Positions 47,866 through 57,595 of a stretch of 64,000 nucleotides of DNA are shown piece after piece. Source of the stretch: an uncultured Planktomarina sp. (GTDB taxonomy: Bacteria > Pseudomonadota > Alphaproteobacteria > Rhodobacterales > Rhodobacteraceae). The notes beneath the pieces were generated by a model. That model made no database searches and was not told the origin of the DNA. It saw only the letters and a list, made by a program, of their open reading frames with translations. Where the stretch lies: the NCBI GenBank assembly GCA_905181815.1, contig CAJIZA010000006.1, positions 29,440-93,439 on the forward strand, in the 5' to 3' direction. The translations under genes and the position numbers were made by a program. The first letter of the stretch is position 1. Each line of letters begins with the position of its first letter.

Positions 47866-49992
47866 TTAGTCGCGTGCCTTTCGGATCAAATCCAAAACAT
47901 TCTGTGCCGCATCGGGGATATTTGTGCCTGGACCAAAGATCGCCGCAACTCCAGCCGCTTTGAGGAAGTCGTAGTCTTGCTGAGGAATGACCCCGCCACA
48001 GACGACGATAATCTCCTGTGCATCTGCGGCCTTCAATGCCTCCACCAGTTTGGGCGCCAAGGTTTTGTGACCCGCCGCTTGACTAGAAATGCCCACCACA
48101 TGTACGTCATTGTCCACTGCGTCCTGCGCCGCCTCCTCAGGAGTTTGAAACAAGGGTCCAACGTCAACATCAAAGCCAATGTCGGCAAAGGCCGTGGCAA
48201 TCACTTTGGCACCCCGATCATGGCCATCTTGCCCCATTTTCACCACAAGCATCCGGGGCCTGCGCCCCTCTTCTTCGGCGAACTCTTCCACAGATCTTTG
48301 TATTGCCATAAAATTTTCGTCGCCCTCATAGGCAGATCCATACACCCCAGCCAATGTCTTTACCTCCGCGCGATGTCGGCCAAATGTGCCCTCCATCGCC
48401 AATGAAATTTCCCCCACCGTCGCCCGATGACGCGCCGCTTCAACGGCCACTTCTAATAGATTGCCCCCTTCAACACAGCGCCGTCCAAGCTCGAGAAGCG
48501 CCGCATCGCAGGCCGCTTGATTACGGCTTGCGCGGATAGATTGGAGTTTCGCGACCTGTGCTTCGCGCACCTGATTGTTATCAATGTCGCGCACTTCGAT
48601 ATCCGGTTGTTTATCAGAGGTATATTTGTTGGCCCCAACAATAACCTCTTCCCCACGATCAATCATCGCCTGACGCCGCGCCGCACTTTCTTCAATTTTA
48701 AGCTTGGGCAGGCCGCTTGCCACGGCTTTGGTCATGCCACCCATCTCCTCAACCTCTTCGATCAGCGCCCAGGCTTCATCAATAAGATCGGCAGTGAGTT
48801 TCTCCACATAGTAAGAGCCAGCCAAAGGATCAACCACATTGGTCACCCCAGTTTCTTCTTGTAGAATGAGCTGGGTATTGCGGGCAATGCGCGCCGAGGT
48901 TTCCGTTGGCAGAGCAATGGCCTCATCAAAACTGTTGGTATGCAGAGATTGCGTGCCACCCAAAACCGCTGACATCGCTTCAAAGGCCGTACGCACGATG
49001 TTGTTATAGGGATCCTGCTCTTGCAGACTCACACCAGAGGTTTGGCAATGGGTCCGCAGCATGCTAGATTTAGGATTTTTCGGATTATATCCCGCCATGA
49101 CGCGATGCCATAGCACCCTAGCGGCCCGCAATTTCGCCACTTCCATAAAAAAATTCATACCTATGGCAAAGAAAAACGACAGGCGCCCCGCAAAGGCATC
49201 CACATCCATCCCCCGTGCAATCGCCGTACGCACATATTCGCGGCCATCTGCAATGGTGTAGGCCAATTCCTGCACCAAATTCGCCCCCGCCTCTTGCATG
49301 TGGTAACCGCTGATCGAAATGGAGTTGAACTTCGGCATATCGCTGGCGGTAAATTCAATAATATCAGCCACAATACGCATGGAGGCCTCAGGTGGGTAAA
49401 TATAGGTGTTGCGCACCATAAATTCTTTGAGAATATCATTTTGGATAGTGCCCGAGAGGGCCGCGCGGCTGACGCCTTGCTCTTCACCAGCCACGATGAA
49501 GGAAGCCAAAACAGGGATCACCGCGCCATTCATCGTCATGGAGACGGAAATCTTATCCAGTGGGATGCCATCAAAGAGGATTTTCATATCCTCTACACTA
49601 TCAATCGCCACCCCGGCTTTGCCCACATCTCCTACAACGCGTGGATGATCGCTATCATAACCTCGATGGGTGGCCAAATCAAAGGCCACCGAAACCCCCT
49701 GCTGCCCAGCCGCAAGCCCTTGGCGGTAAAAGGCATTAGATTGCTCAGCTGTGGAAAACCCAGCATATTGCCGAATAGTCCAGGGCCGGCCCGCATACAT
49801 GGTCGCTTTGACACCGCGTGTGTAGGGTTCTTGCCCCGGCACGCTGCCCATATGCGCCAAGCCTGTCGCATCTTCAGCCGTATACAGCGGCTGCACCTTG
49901 ATGCCTTCAAGCGTATCCCAAGTTAAAGACTCCAATGGCTTGCCGCGCAGCTCTTTGCCAGCAATTTCGCTCCAAGATGTCTTATCTGTCAT
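47866..49992 (-). CDS. scpA: methylmalonyl-CoA mutase
   Basis: A 708-residue adenosylcobalamin enzyme converting (R)-methylmalonyl-CoA to succinyl-CoA, the last step of propionyl-CoA assimilation. The N-terminal TIM barrel shows [18 protein letters not shown] and [11 protein letters not shown]; the C-terminal cobalamin domain has the DxHxxG motif with His591 in [13 protein letters not shown]. Single-chain full length, no MutA partner needed. The ATG at 49992 has GAGGAG upstream. It is separated from pccA by DUF4174 on the opposite strand and so has its own promoter, which carries a TTGCAA palindrome. Confidence 0.97.
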   Translation of the reverse strand: MTDKTSWSEIAGKELRGKPLESLTWDTLEGIKVQPLYTAEDATGLAHMGSVPGQEPYTRGVKATMYAGRPWTIRQYAGFSTAEQSNAFYRQGLAAGQQGVSVAFDLATHRGYDSDHPRVVGDVGKAGVAIDSVEDMKILFDGIPLDKISVSMTMNGAVIPVLASFIVAGEEQGVSRAALSGTIQNDILKEFMVRNTYIYPPEASMRIVADIIEFTASDMPKFNSISISGYHMQEAGANLVQELAYTIADGREYVRTAIARGMDVDAFAGRLSFFFAIGMNFFMEVAKLRAARVLWHRVMAGYNPKNPKSSMLRTHCQTSGVSLQEQDPYNNIVRTAFEAMSAVLGGTQSLHTNSFDEAIALPTETSARIARNTQLILQEETGVTNVVDPLAGSYYVEKLTADLIDEAWALIEEVEEMGGMTKAVASGLPKLKIEESAARRQAMIDRGEEVIVGANKYTSDKQPDIEVRDIDNNQVREAQVAKLQSIRASRNQAACDAALLELGRRCVEGGNLLEVAVEAARHRATVGEISLAMEGTFGRHRAEVKTLAGVYGSAYEGDENFMAIQRSVEEFAEEEGRRPRMLVVKMGQDGHDRGAKVIATAFADIGFDVDVGPLFQTPEEAAQDAVDNDVHVVGISSQAAGHKTLAPKLVEALKAADAQEIIVVCGGVIPQQDYDFLKAAGVAAIFGPGTNIPDAAQNVLDLIRKARD

Positions 49993-50051
49993 TATCCGCG
50001 CTCCTCGTCCCGGCGGCCGATGCCCCAGTATTTTTCGTTCAACCCCTTCGC

Positions 50052-50063
50052 TTGCAATTGCAA
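50052..50063. promoter_or_regulatory. TTGCAATTGCAA palindrome in the scpA-DUF4174 divergent promoter
   Basis: A perfect 12-bp palindrome built from two TTGCAA hexamers lies 60 bases upstream of the mutase start and 32 bases upstream of the DUF4174 start. The same TTGCAA core recurs in front of pccB and the ScfR-family gene in this window, so the same regulator may bind here. Based on pattern only. Confidence 0.5.
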
Positions 50064-50094
50064 AGGCCCTATATAGAACCACAAAGGAGTTATT

Positions 50095-50541
50095 ATGTTT
50101 AAAATAGTGTTCCACTTGTGGCTTGGGCTTCTGGCAATCTCCCCTCCAGTATTGGCCGGAGAGACCTTAAACATTTGGCGCGCCGATCCGACCCGTATTT
50201 TTGACGCCAAAGAGGTTGAGCTGTCAGATGTCATCTGGGCGGCGCGGCCCTGGGTTGTGTTTGCTGATAGCCCGCTTGACCCCACCTTTACCCAGCAAAT
50301 GGCGCTTTTGCAGGCTGAAATAGCTGTGTTGCAAGAGCGGGACGTCATGATCGTGGTCGACACCGACCCGAAAGCCCAATCCATCCTGCGCAAGACCTTA
50401 CACCCCAAAGGCTTTAATTGGGTTTTAATCAGCAAGGATGGTAGAATAAAACTGCGCAAACCCTTTGCTTGGGACATGCGTGAATTGAGCCGGGTGATCG
50501 ACAAAATGCCCATCCGGCAGCGCGAGATGAGCAAGCCCTGA
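50095..50541 (+). CDS. DUF4174 exported protein
   Basis: A 148-residue protein with a signal sequence ending near residue 21 (VLA/GE). The body has thioredoxin-like secondary structure with [18 protein letters not shown] and [18 protein letters not shown], matching DUF4174, whose function is unknown. An AAAGGAG site lies 5 bases before the ATG. It runs against pccA and scpA, standing between them. Confidence 0.82.
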   Translation: MFKIVFHLWLGLLAISPPVLAGETLNIWRADPTRIFDAKEVELSDVIWAARPWVVFADSPLDPTFTQQMALLQAEIAVLQERDVMIVVDTDPKAQSILRKTLHPKGFNWVLISKDGRIKLRKPFAWDMRELSRVIDKMPIRQREMSKP

Positions 50542-50605
50542 GGGCCACCGCAAAGGATGGAGAGACCCAAGGGCCGCCCCACCTGCGGGTTTGAGCCGTT
50601 CAAGC

Positions 50606-52603
50606 TCACTCAAACTCCATGATGATCGCATCCACGGCCAGGCTGTCTCCCGGCGCCGCATGGATCTTGCTGACCATAGCTTTCTTCTCGGCCCGGAGAA
50701 TATTTTCCATTTTCATCGCCTCAACCGTACAAAGCGTCTGCCCCTCTTGCACTTCATCACCCACAACCACATCGACTTTGACGATCAAGCCCGGCATAGG
50801 GCAGAGCAAAAGTTTAGAGGTATCCGGCGCGACTTTCTCGATCATCAATTTGGCCAGCTCAGCCTGACGCAGGCTGCGCACGGTCACGCGCATATCAGCT
50901 CCACGAAACCGGATGCGGAACCCACTTGTGCATTTCTCAACCTTCAATGCGATATCAATACCATCCACATTCATCAAAGCCAGAGGCTTGCCCGGTGTCC
51001 AGTCACTGGCGACCCTATGGCTGCCACTTTCAAAGTGTACGGTGGATCCATTAGGATCGGCTGCAATTTTCACAGGAAACTCATAGCCCTGAATGCCAAC
51101 AACCCAATCGTCCCGCACCCGGCGCTCGTGATTATCCATGCGCCCTGAAACTTTCGTGCGGCGAATTTCGCCTAAACGATACATAGCCGCGGCACAGGCG
51201 CCAACAATTTTGAGCGTCTCTTGTGGCAAATCAACCCCATGAAACCCATGTGGATATTCCTCCTCAATAAAGGCCGTGGTGATATTTCCAACACAAAACT
51301 TCGGATGATCCATGACAGCAGAGAGGAAGGGAATATTGTGACCAATACCCTCGACCTCAAAGGCGTCCAGCGCATTGCGCATCTGCGCAATGGCCGCCGG
51401 ACGATCAGGTGCCCAGGTACAGAGCTTGGCAATCATCGGATCGTAGAACATGGAAATTTCTCCACCTTCGTAAACACCTGTGTCATTCCGTACGACGGCG
51501 GTCTCATTACGGCTTTCTGCCGGCGGTCGATACCGCGTCAAACGGCCAATTGAAGGCAAAAATCCCCGATAAGGGTCCTCCGCATAGATGCGGCTTTCCA
51601 TGGCCCAACCATTTATTTTCACGTCCTCTTGGGTAATGGACAGCGCCTCGCCGTTGGCAACGCGGATCATCTGTTCCACCAGATCCACCCCAGTTATCAA
51701 CTCTGTCACCGGATGCTCAACCTGCAAGCGCGTGTTCATTTCAAGAAAGTAGAAATTCTGCTTGCTGTCGACGATGAATTCCACCGTACCCGCGCTGGTA
51801 TAGCCCACCGCTTGGGCCAATGCGCAAGATTGCGCGCCCATGGCCTTGCGCACTTCAGGCGTAAGAAAGGGGCTCGGAGCCTCTTCAATTACTTTTTGGT
51901 TGCGCCGCTGGATGGAACATTCGCGCTCATTTAAATAGATGCAATTGCCATGGCAATCCGCCAAAATTTGGATTTCGATATGCCGGGGTTGAGTGACGAA
52001 TTTCTCTATAAAAATCCGGTCGTCCCCAAAGCTGCTGGCCGCTTCATTCTTGGACGATTGGAACCCCTCGCGGGCCCCCATATCATCCCATGCGATGCGC
52101 ATTCCCTTGCCGCCCCCGCCAGCGCTTGCTTTGAGCATCACCGGATATCCAACCTCTTGTGCGATTTTCACCGCTTCATCCGCATCAGAAATCAATCCCA
52201 TATAGCCCGGAACTGTGCTCACACCGGCTTCTTTTGCCAGTTTTTTTGAGGTGATCTTGTCTCCCATGCTTTCAATCGCAGAGGCAGGCGGGCCGATAAA
52301 AGCCACGCCTTCAGCCTCCAATGCCTCAGCAAACAGACGGTTTTCCGACAGAAACCCATAGCCAGGATGTACCGCTTGCGACCCAGTCTGCCGGATCGCA
52401 TCCATGACTTTATCAATCACGATGTAAGACTGACTCGCAGGCGAAGGGCCGATATGCACCGCCTCATCCGCAATTTGCACATGCAGCGCCTGGGCATCCG
52501 CATCGGAATAAATCGCCACGGTTTTGATCCCCATCGCCTTGGCTGTTTTGATCACACGGCAGGCAATCTCACCCCGGTTGGCAATTAAAATCTTATCAAA
52601 CAT
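50606..52603 (-). CDS. pccA: propionyl-CoA carboxylase alpha subunit (biotin carboxylase and carrier)
   Basis: A 665-residue subunit. The biotin carboxylase domain (about residues 1-450) contains GGGGKGMRIAW and the QVEHPVTELITGVDLVEQ block; a BT-type linker domain precedes the C-terminal biotin carrier domain with biotinyl lysine Lys631 in EAMKMENI. Makes carboxybiotin from bicarbonate and ATP for PccB. Initiates at ATG 52603. An intrinsic terminator upstream separates it from the preceding small gene, so its own promoter is likely. Confidence 0.97.
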   Translation of the reverse strand: MFDKILIANRGEIACRVIKTAKAMGIKTVAIYSDADAQALHVQIADEAVHIGPSPASQSYIVIDKVMDAIRQTGSQAVHPGYGFLSENRLFAEALEAEGVAFIGPPASAIESMGDKITSKKLAKEAGVSTVPGYMGLISDADEAVKIAQEVGYPVMLKASAGGGGKGMRIAWDDMGAREGFQSSKNEAASSFGDDRIFIEKFVTQPRHIEIQILADCHGNCIYLNERECSIQRRNQKVIEEAPSPFLTPEVRKAMGAQSCALAQAVGYTSAGTVEFIVDSKQNFYFLEMNTRLQVEHPVTELITGVDLVEQMIRVANGEALSITQEDVKINGWAMESRIYAEDPYRGFLPSIGRLTRYRPPAESRNETAVVRNDTGVYEGGEISMFYDPMIAKLCTWAPDRPAAIAQMRNALDAFEVEGIGHNIPFLSAVMDHPKFCVGNITTAFIEEEYPHGFHGVDLPQETLKIVGACAAAMYRLGEIRRTKVSGRMDNHERRVRDDWVVGIQGYEFPVKIAADPNGSTVHFESGSHRVASDWTPGKPLALMNVDGIDIALKVEKCTSGFRIRFRGADMRVTVRSLRQAELAKLMIEKVAPDTSKLLLCPMPGLIVKVDVVVGDEVQEGQTLCTVEAMKMENILRAEKKAMVSKIHAAPGDSLAVDAIIMEFE

Positions 52604-52651
52604 TTAGGAATCCTACTCGGTGCGCGCAACCCAATGCAAAAGAACTACGCG

Positions 52652-52689
52652 AAAAAAAGAACCGGCACTGGCCAAAGCCAGAACCGGTT
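52652..52689 (-). terminator. intrinsic terminator between the 119-residue gene and pccA
   Basis: On the minus strand AACCGG (52689-52684) pairs with CCGGTT (52665-52660), with an inner CTGGC/GCCAG stem (52681-52677 with 52672-52668), followed by C and then seven T residues (52658-52652). It lies 163 bases beyond the 119-residue gene and 49 bases ahead of pccA, a classic rho-independent shape. Confidence 0.85.
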
Positions 52690-52852
52690 AAGGAAAGAAA
52701 GGGTCGATATGTTTCCAAAACCAATGCAACGAATTTTGAAACTCTGACAACTAGATTATGACGAGCGCAGCTGTGTAGGCCAAGGGAAGATCCTGCTCCC
52801 CCCAAGCACTGGGCACAAAGCCGCGCAAAACACCCTATAAGACCCAGAAAAT

Positions 52853-53212
52853 TCACGCTGACCACCCTTCGACAAAGATTTGCGGAAAACTAGCTTGGGC
52901 TTTTTTCAGATCCACCCGCAGCAAAGCCACATAAGATTCAGGATCAAATTCATCCTGCGCGGGAACGACTTCGCGCTCAAACAACCAGGACAGACGGCCC
53001 CCATCAAGGTTGCCCCGTTCAAAGGGCTCCTCTCCAAAATACTCAATCAAAGCTCGCAAAAATGCCTCATCGGCGCGCCGATCTGGGGGGCGACGATCGG
53101 CATAGCGCTCACGCCTGATGATTTTTGTTGCCCCATTCTTGCTCGCGCGCCGAATGGTAAATTGCGCATCCGTACCGGGAAGACGGCCGGGAAACCCTCG
53201 GTGTTTTTCCAT
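52853..53212 (-). CDS. conserved-type hypothetical protein between pccB and pccA
   Basis: A 119-residue, charged, soluble protein with an arginine-rich N-terminus (FTIRRASKNGATKIIRRERYADRRPPDRR) and an acidic middle (YFGEEPFERGNLDGGRLSWLFERE). I recognise no domain or catalytic motif. It follows pccB by 18 bases, so it is almost certainly cotranscribed, and a terminator follows it. Its placement within the carboxylase locus suggests a role in assembly or regulation, but this is inference only. Confidence 0.7.
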   Translation of the reverse strand: MEKHRGFPGRLPGTDAQFTIRRASKNGATKIIRRERYADRRPPDRRADEAFLRALIEYFGEEPFERGNLDGGRLSWLFEREVVPAQDEFDPESYVALLRVDLKKAQASFPQIFVEGWSA

Positions 53213-53230
53213 TATTGGCTCTCTTCGACC

Positions 53231-54763
53231 TTAAAGTGGAATATTGTCATGTTTTTTCCACGGATTTTTCAGAGATTTTCCCCGCAAACTGGCAAACGCG
53301 CGGCACACCCGGCGACGGGTGGACGCGGGCATGATCACCTCGTCGATGAAACCTTTTTCCGCAGCAACGAAAGGGTTGGCGAAGCGTTCTTCATAGTCTT
53401 TCGTATGCTGCGCAATCTTCTCAGCATCACCCAGATCAGCTCGATGGATGATCTCGGTTGCCCCTTTGGCGCCCATCACGGCGATCTCCGCTGTTGGCCA
53501 AGCGTAGTTAAAATCGCCTCGCAGATGTTTGGAGGACATCACATCATAGGCACCGCCATAGGCCTTGCGCGTAATGACCGTCACTTTTGGCACCGTGGCC
53601 TCGCCATAGGCAAACAAGAGTTTGGCCCCGTGTTTGATCACGCCGCCATATTCTTGCCCTATTCCAGGCAGAAAGCCAGGCACATCTACAAGGGTAAATA
53701 TTGGGATTTCAAAGGCATCACAAAACCGCACAAAACGCGCAGCCTTGCGGCTGGCGTCAATATCCAAGCAGCCAGCCAAAACCGTCGGCTGATTGGCCAC
53801 GACCCCAACGGTGGAACCTTCCATACGGATAAAACCAGTGAGGATATTTTTGGCAAATTCCTCTTGGATCTCATAAAAATCTCCTTCATCAGCAATTTTA
53901 TGGATCAGCTCTTTCATATCGTAAGGCTGGTTCGGATTGGCCGGAATCAAGGTGTCCAAGCTGTTATCCACGCGAAGCGGATCGTCAAAGAATGGCCGAA
54001 CAGGTGGTTTCTCCCGATTGTTGAGCGGCAAAAAATCCACTAAGCGCCGGACTTCCGTCAGCGCCTCAACGTCATTTTCAAAGGCCCCATCCGCCACGGA
54101 AGATTTCTTCGTATGGGTGACAGCCCCACCCAGCTCTTCGGCAGTCACCACCTCATTGGTCACCGTTTTAACCACATCGGGACCGGTCACAAACATATAG
54201 CTGCTGTCTTTGACCATGAAAATGAAATCAGTCATCGCCGGCGAATAGACCGCGCCACCGGCACAGGGGCCCATGATGACGCTGATTTGTGGCACCACGC
54301 CAGAGGCCATGACATTGCGTTGAAACACCTCGGCGTAACCGGCCAAAGAGGCGACGCCCTCTTGAATTCGTGCACCACCAGAGTCGTTCAATCCGATCAC
54401 CGGCGCCCCATTTTGCATCGCCATATCCATGATCTTACAAATTTTCTCCGCATGTGTTTCTGACAATGAGCCCCCAAAAACGGTGAAATCTTGGCTATAG
54501 ACATAGACCATCCGCCCGTTGACCGTGCCCCACCCCGTGACCACACCATCACCGGGATAGGTTTGCTCTTGCATGCCGAAATCGACGCAGCGGTGGGCTT
54601 TGAACATATCAAATTCTTCAAAACTCCCCTCATCTAGCAGCAAATCAATCCGTTCGCGCGCGGTGAGTTTTCCCTTCGCATGCTGCGCATCAATCCGGCG
54701 CTGGCCGCCGCCCATCCGCGCAACATCACGCCGGCTTTGTAATTCGTTCAAAATATTCGTCAT
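53231..54763 (-). CDS. pccB: propionyl-CoA carboxylase beta subunit (carboxyltransferase)
   Basis: A 510-residue carboxyltransferase that moves CO2 from biotin onto propionyl-CoA. The crotonase-type halves are visible: [21 protein letters not shown] and the oxyanion [13 protein letters not shown] in the first, [23 protein letters not shown] and [16 protein letters not shown] in the second. The ATG at 54763 is preceded by AGAGGA and matches the usual PccB start [14 protein letters not shown]. Promoter region 54764-54914 carries the TTTGCAAA-type repeats. Confidence 0.97.
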   Translation of the reverse strand: MTNILNELQSRRDVARMGGGQRRIDAQHAKGKLTARERIDLLLDEGSFEEFDMFKAHRCVDFGMQEQTYPGDGVVTGWGTVNGRMVYVYSQDFTVFGGSLSETHAEKICKIMDMAMQNGAPVIGLNDSGGARIQEGVASLAGYAEVFQRNVMASGVVPQISVIMGPCAGGAVYSPAMTDFIFMVKDSSYMFVTGPDVVKTVTNEVVTAEELGGAVTHTKKSSVADGAFENDVEALTEVRRLVDFLPLNNREKPPVRPFFDDPLRVDNSLDTLIPANPNQPYDMKELIHKIADEGDFYEIQEEFAKNILTGFIRMEGSTVGVVANQPTVLAGCLDIDASRKAARFVRFCDAFEIPIFTLVDVPGFLPGIGQEYGGVIKHGAKLLFAYGEATVPKVTVITRKAYGGAYDVMSSKHLRGDFNYAWPTAEIAVMGAKGATEIIHRADLGDAEKIAQHTKDYEERFANPFVAAEKGFIDEVIMPASTRRRVCRAFASLRGKSLKNPWKKHDNIPL

Positions 54764-54822
54764 GGCAGATCCTCTTTGTGGGACAATAGCCTCCTGAGCC
54801 AACAAAGCGAAGTCGAATTTCG

Positions 54823-54874
54823 AATATTTGCAAATATTTTGCAACCTAAATCTGAATAATTGAATAATTGCAAA
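54823..54874. promoter_or_regulatory. ScfR/PccR-type operator cluster upstream of pccB
   Basis: A perfect 16-bp palindrome AATATTTGCAAATATT (54823-54838) contains TTTGCAAA at 54827-54834. A second half-site TTTGCAAC follows at 54838-54845 (centres 11 bp apart), and ATTGCAAA lies at 54867-54874. For Rhodobacter sphaeroides PccR the reported operator is a repeated TTTGCAAA (from memory), so these are the likely sites through which the ScfR-family protein encoded at 56176 controls pccB and perhaps the MFS gene. Confidence 0.7.
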
Positions 54875-54914
54875 GAGTCTGGACAAGCCCACCAGCCGAC
54901 GATAGCGATTTATA

Positions 54915-56144
54915 ATGAATAGCCTTTCCCGCTCCAAGTTCTTGGATAATTCCACACCCCCGAGCATCTTCACACTAATTTGTCTCTCGGCGGTCGGCGC
55001 CTTGGGCCTCAGCATCTTTCTGCCGTCGCTACCCTCAATGGCACAAACCTTCAATGTCAGCTACGCCAGCGCCACACTCTGTGTAAGTCTGTATTTAGCG
55101 ATGAATGCGGTCTTCCAACTCTTTGTCGGACCGCTGTCAGATCGCTACGGACGCCGGCCTGTGGTGATGGTCGCCTTGGCCATTTTTTGCGGCGCCTCAG
55201 TGGGCTGCATCATTGCCCCCTCCTTTGGGGTTTTTCTTATCTGTCGCTTGCTCCAAGCGGTTGTGGTCACTGGCCTCGTTCTGTCTCGTGCGGCCATTCG
55301 CGACACTTGCAGCCAGGATCAAGCAGCTTCAGTGCTGGGATATGTGACAATGGGCATGGCCATCTTACCGCTCATCGGACCAGCAATGGGCGGCGGCTTG
55401 GAGGCACAATTTGGCTGGGTTGCAAGTTTTTGGCTTCTGCTGGGTGTGGGTATTTTCGTCTTTGCCCTGACCTATTTGGACATGGGAGAAACCAACCTTC
55501 ATCAAACCAGCTCGATGGCAGAGCAATTTCGCGCCTATCCAGAGCTGCTGAAGTCGCGTCGCTTTTGGGGCTATTGCCTAACCGCCAGCTTCAGTGCCGG
55601 CGCGTATTTCGCCTATCTGGGCGGCGGTGCCTATGTTGGCCGTGAAATATTCGGCCTATCCCCCGCCGCCTTGGGGTTTTACCTCGGCGCGCCCTCATTG
55701 GGGTATATCGTCGGAAACGGCATATCAGGGCGTTTCTCAAGCGCGCTTGGTGTCAACCGTATGGTGCTGATCGGCACGATTTTGACCTGCCTGGGATTGG
55801 TCCTGAACATCAGCTTGTTTCTCTTCACCGAGGCGCAACCGATCTCCTTCTTTGGCTGTGTCTGCTTTATGGGCCTCGGCAATGGCATGGTTTTACCCAA
55901 TGCTACAGCCGGCATGATGTCAGTGCGGCCACATTTGGCTGGCTCCGCCTCTGGCATTGGCGGCACGATCAATACTGGTGGTGGCGCTTTGATCGCAATC
56001 GGCACCGGGGCCATATTGGTGCCCGGGACCGGCGCCTTGCCCCTGCTGATGATCATGTTAGCAACCACAAGCCTATCCATTTTGACCATCATCTATGTGA
56101 TCAAACGCACCAGAGATCTTGAAATCGCAAACCCGCAAAGTTGA
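54915..56144 (+). CDS. MFS transporter of the Bcr/CflA drug-resistance group
   Basis: A 409-residue protein with twelve predicted membrane segments. [23 protein letters not shown] is the Bcr/CflA start and [14 protein letters not shown] the conserved loop motif A. Family members export drugs, sulfonamides, cysteine or related compounds. It is transcribed away from pccB and its stop is 31 bases from the ScfR-family start, so it is probably in one transcript with the regulator. A link to propionate metabolism is unproven. Confidence 0.88.
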   Translation: MNSLSRSKFLDNSTPPSIFTLICLSAVGALGLSIFLPSLPSMAQTFNVSYASATLCVSLYLAMNAVFQLFVGPLSDRYGRRPVVMVALAIFCGASVGCIIAPSFGVFLICRLLQAVVVTGLVLSRAAIRDTCSQDQAASVLGYVTMGMAILPLIGPAMGGGLEAQFGWVASFWLLLGVGIFVFALTYLDMGETNLHQTSSMAEQFRAYPELLKSRRFWGYCLTASFSAGAYFAYLGGGAYVGREIFGLSPAALGFYLGAPSLGYIVGNGISGRFSSALGVNRMVLIGTILTCLGLVLNISLFLFTEAQPISFFGCVCFMGLGNGMVLPNATAGMMSVRPHLAGSASGIGGTINTGGGALIAIGTGAILVPGTGALPLLMIMLATTSLSILTIIYVIKRTRDLEIANPQS

Positions 56145-56155
56145 GTTTGCAAACT
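56144..56155. promoter_or_regulatory. AGTTTGCAAACT palindrome directly upstream of the ScfR-family gene
   Basis: A perfect 12-bp palindrome with the TTTGCAAA core begins on the last base of the MFS stop codon and ends 20 bases before the regulator ATG. A GCAAAG half-site lies just upstream (56135-56140). This suits autoregulation of the regulator. Confidence 0.55.
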
Positions 56156-56175
56156 TGCTGTGCTAGCAGCTTCCT

Positions 56176-57570
56176 ATGGCCAAACAAAAATTCTATGCCG
56201 GAACAAAACTACGCGAATTGCGGCGCAAAGTTGATCTCACTCAACGGGAATTTTCTGAGCGGCTTGAGGTATCACTGCCCTATCTCAATCAAATGGAAAA
56301 CAACAACCGCCCGGTGTCTGCGGCGGTGATTTTAGCTTTGGCCGACGTCTTTGGTTTTGATGTCACAGAACTAGTATCAGGCGATAATGCGCGACTGGTC
56401 AGCGATATGCGCGAGGCGGCCACTGACCCAATTTTTGGCGCAGACGCGCCGCATCTGGCCGATATCCGCATGGCCGCAAACAATGCCCCGGGATTGGCCC
56501 ATGCTTTTTTGCAGCTCCACCGGGCCTATCGTGAAACACATGAGCGGCTCGCGTCTTTGGATGAAGCTCTCGGCCGCGCCGACAGCCGCCTGCAATCGAG
56601 CCCCTGGGAAGAGGTTCGAGATTTTTTCCATTATTGTGACAACTACATTGATGCGGTGGACCGCGCCGCGGAACGATTCGCAGGCGACGCCAAGGGCAGC
56701 ATCCACGCCCATGCGATTGCGCGGCTTGAAGCCTATGGCGTAACGCTACGGCGCAGCGGCGATCCAGCCCTACGCAGCTACGAGCCAGAAAGCAAAATTC
56801 TAACCCTTGCCGCGCATCTGCCCGAGCCCACCGCGACTTTTCAATTCCTGGTCCAACTTGCCCTGCTGACGCAAAACGATCTGCTGGATGCCACTTTGGA
56901 CTTTGCCAAATTTCATTCACCCGCCGCCCGCGACATCGCGAAATTGGGCTTGGCCAATTACTATGCAGGGGCCAGCCTCATGCCCTATGGTGCCTTTTTG
57001 TCTGCCGCACAGGATTTGCGACATGACCTGGAGAAATTGACCGGGAAGTTTGGCGCCAGCATCGAACAGGTCGCCCATCGCCTCTCCACGTTACAACGCA
57101 GCGGGCAAAAGGGATTGCCCTTCTTTTTTGTCCGTGTCGATCAGGCCGGCACGATTACCAAGCGCCATTCAGCCACCTCTTTGCAATTTGCACGCTTTGG
57201 CGGTGCATGTCCGCTTTGGAATGTGCATCGCGCGTTTGAAACCCCGGGACAGTTTTTGCGGCAAATGGCCGAGACGCCCGACGGGAAACGCTATTTCTGC
57301 TTGGCGCGGGATGTGAGCAAATCCGGCGGGGCATGGGGCGCGCCAGTACGGCGCTATGCCATTGGATTGGGATGCGAAATGCGGCATGCAGGTTCTTTAG
57401 TCTATACCGACGGGCTCGACACCAGCGCCAATGCACAGGTGGAACCCATTGGCATTTCCTGCCGAATCTGTGAGCGCCGCAATTGCCACCAACGCTCCGT
57501 GCCACCGCTAGAGCGCAATTTACAGGTAGATCCGGATCTACGTGGTGTACTACCCTATCAAGTGGGATGA
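56176..57570 (+). CDS. ScfR-family short-chain acyl-CoA regulator (PccR-like)
   Basis: A 464-residue transcription regulator: an N-terminal XRE helix-turn-helix at about residues 7-62 (FYAGTKLRELRRKVDLTQRE), an ImmA/IrrE-like middle region in which the HExxH zinc motif is not present (FQFLVQLALL in the aligned place), and a C-terminal DUF2083 domain ending in a cysteine set CRICERRNCHQR. This layout belongs to the RamB/PrpC/MccR/PccR group of short-chain fatty acyl-CoA sensors. Nearness to pccA/pccB and the shared palindromes point to a PccR role. Confidence 0.88.
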   Translation: MAKQKFYAGTKLRELRRKVDLTQREFSERLEVSLPYLNQMENNNRPVSAAVILALADVFGFDVTELVSGDNARLVSDMREAATDPIFGADAPHLADIRMAANNAPGLAHAFLQLHRAYRETHERLASLDEALGRADSRLQSSPWEEVRDFFHYCDNYIDAVDRAAERFAGDAKGSIHAHAIARLEAYGVTLRRSGDPALRSYEPESKILTLAAHLPEPTATFQFLVQLALLTQNDLLDATLDFAKFHSPAARDIAKLGLANYYAGASLMPYGAFLSAAQDLRHDLEKLTGKFGASIEQVAHRLSTLQRSGQKGLPFFFVRVDQAGTITKRHSATSLQFARFGGACPLWNVHRAFETPGQFLRQMAETPDGKRYFCLARDVSKSGGAWGAPVRRYAIGLGCEMRHAGSLVYTDGLDTSANAQVEPIGISCRICERRNCHQRSVPPLERNLQVDPDLRGVLPYQVG

Positions 57571-57595
57571 GGCGACCCCCTACACTCACCTATCG

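Noticed and set aside
52596-52865. 89-codon minus-strand frame between the small gene and pccA
   Set aside because: It runs through an intrinsic terminator hairpin and its T-run and has no ribosome site, so it is probably non-coding.
52880-54043. 387-codon plus-strand frame antisense to pccB and the small gene
   Set aside because: pccB is complete on the other strand and the frame lacks a start site or family similarity.
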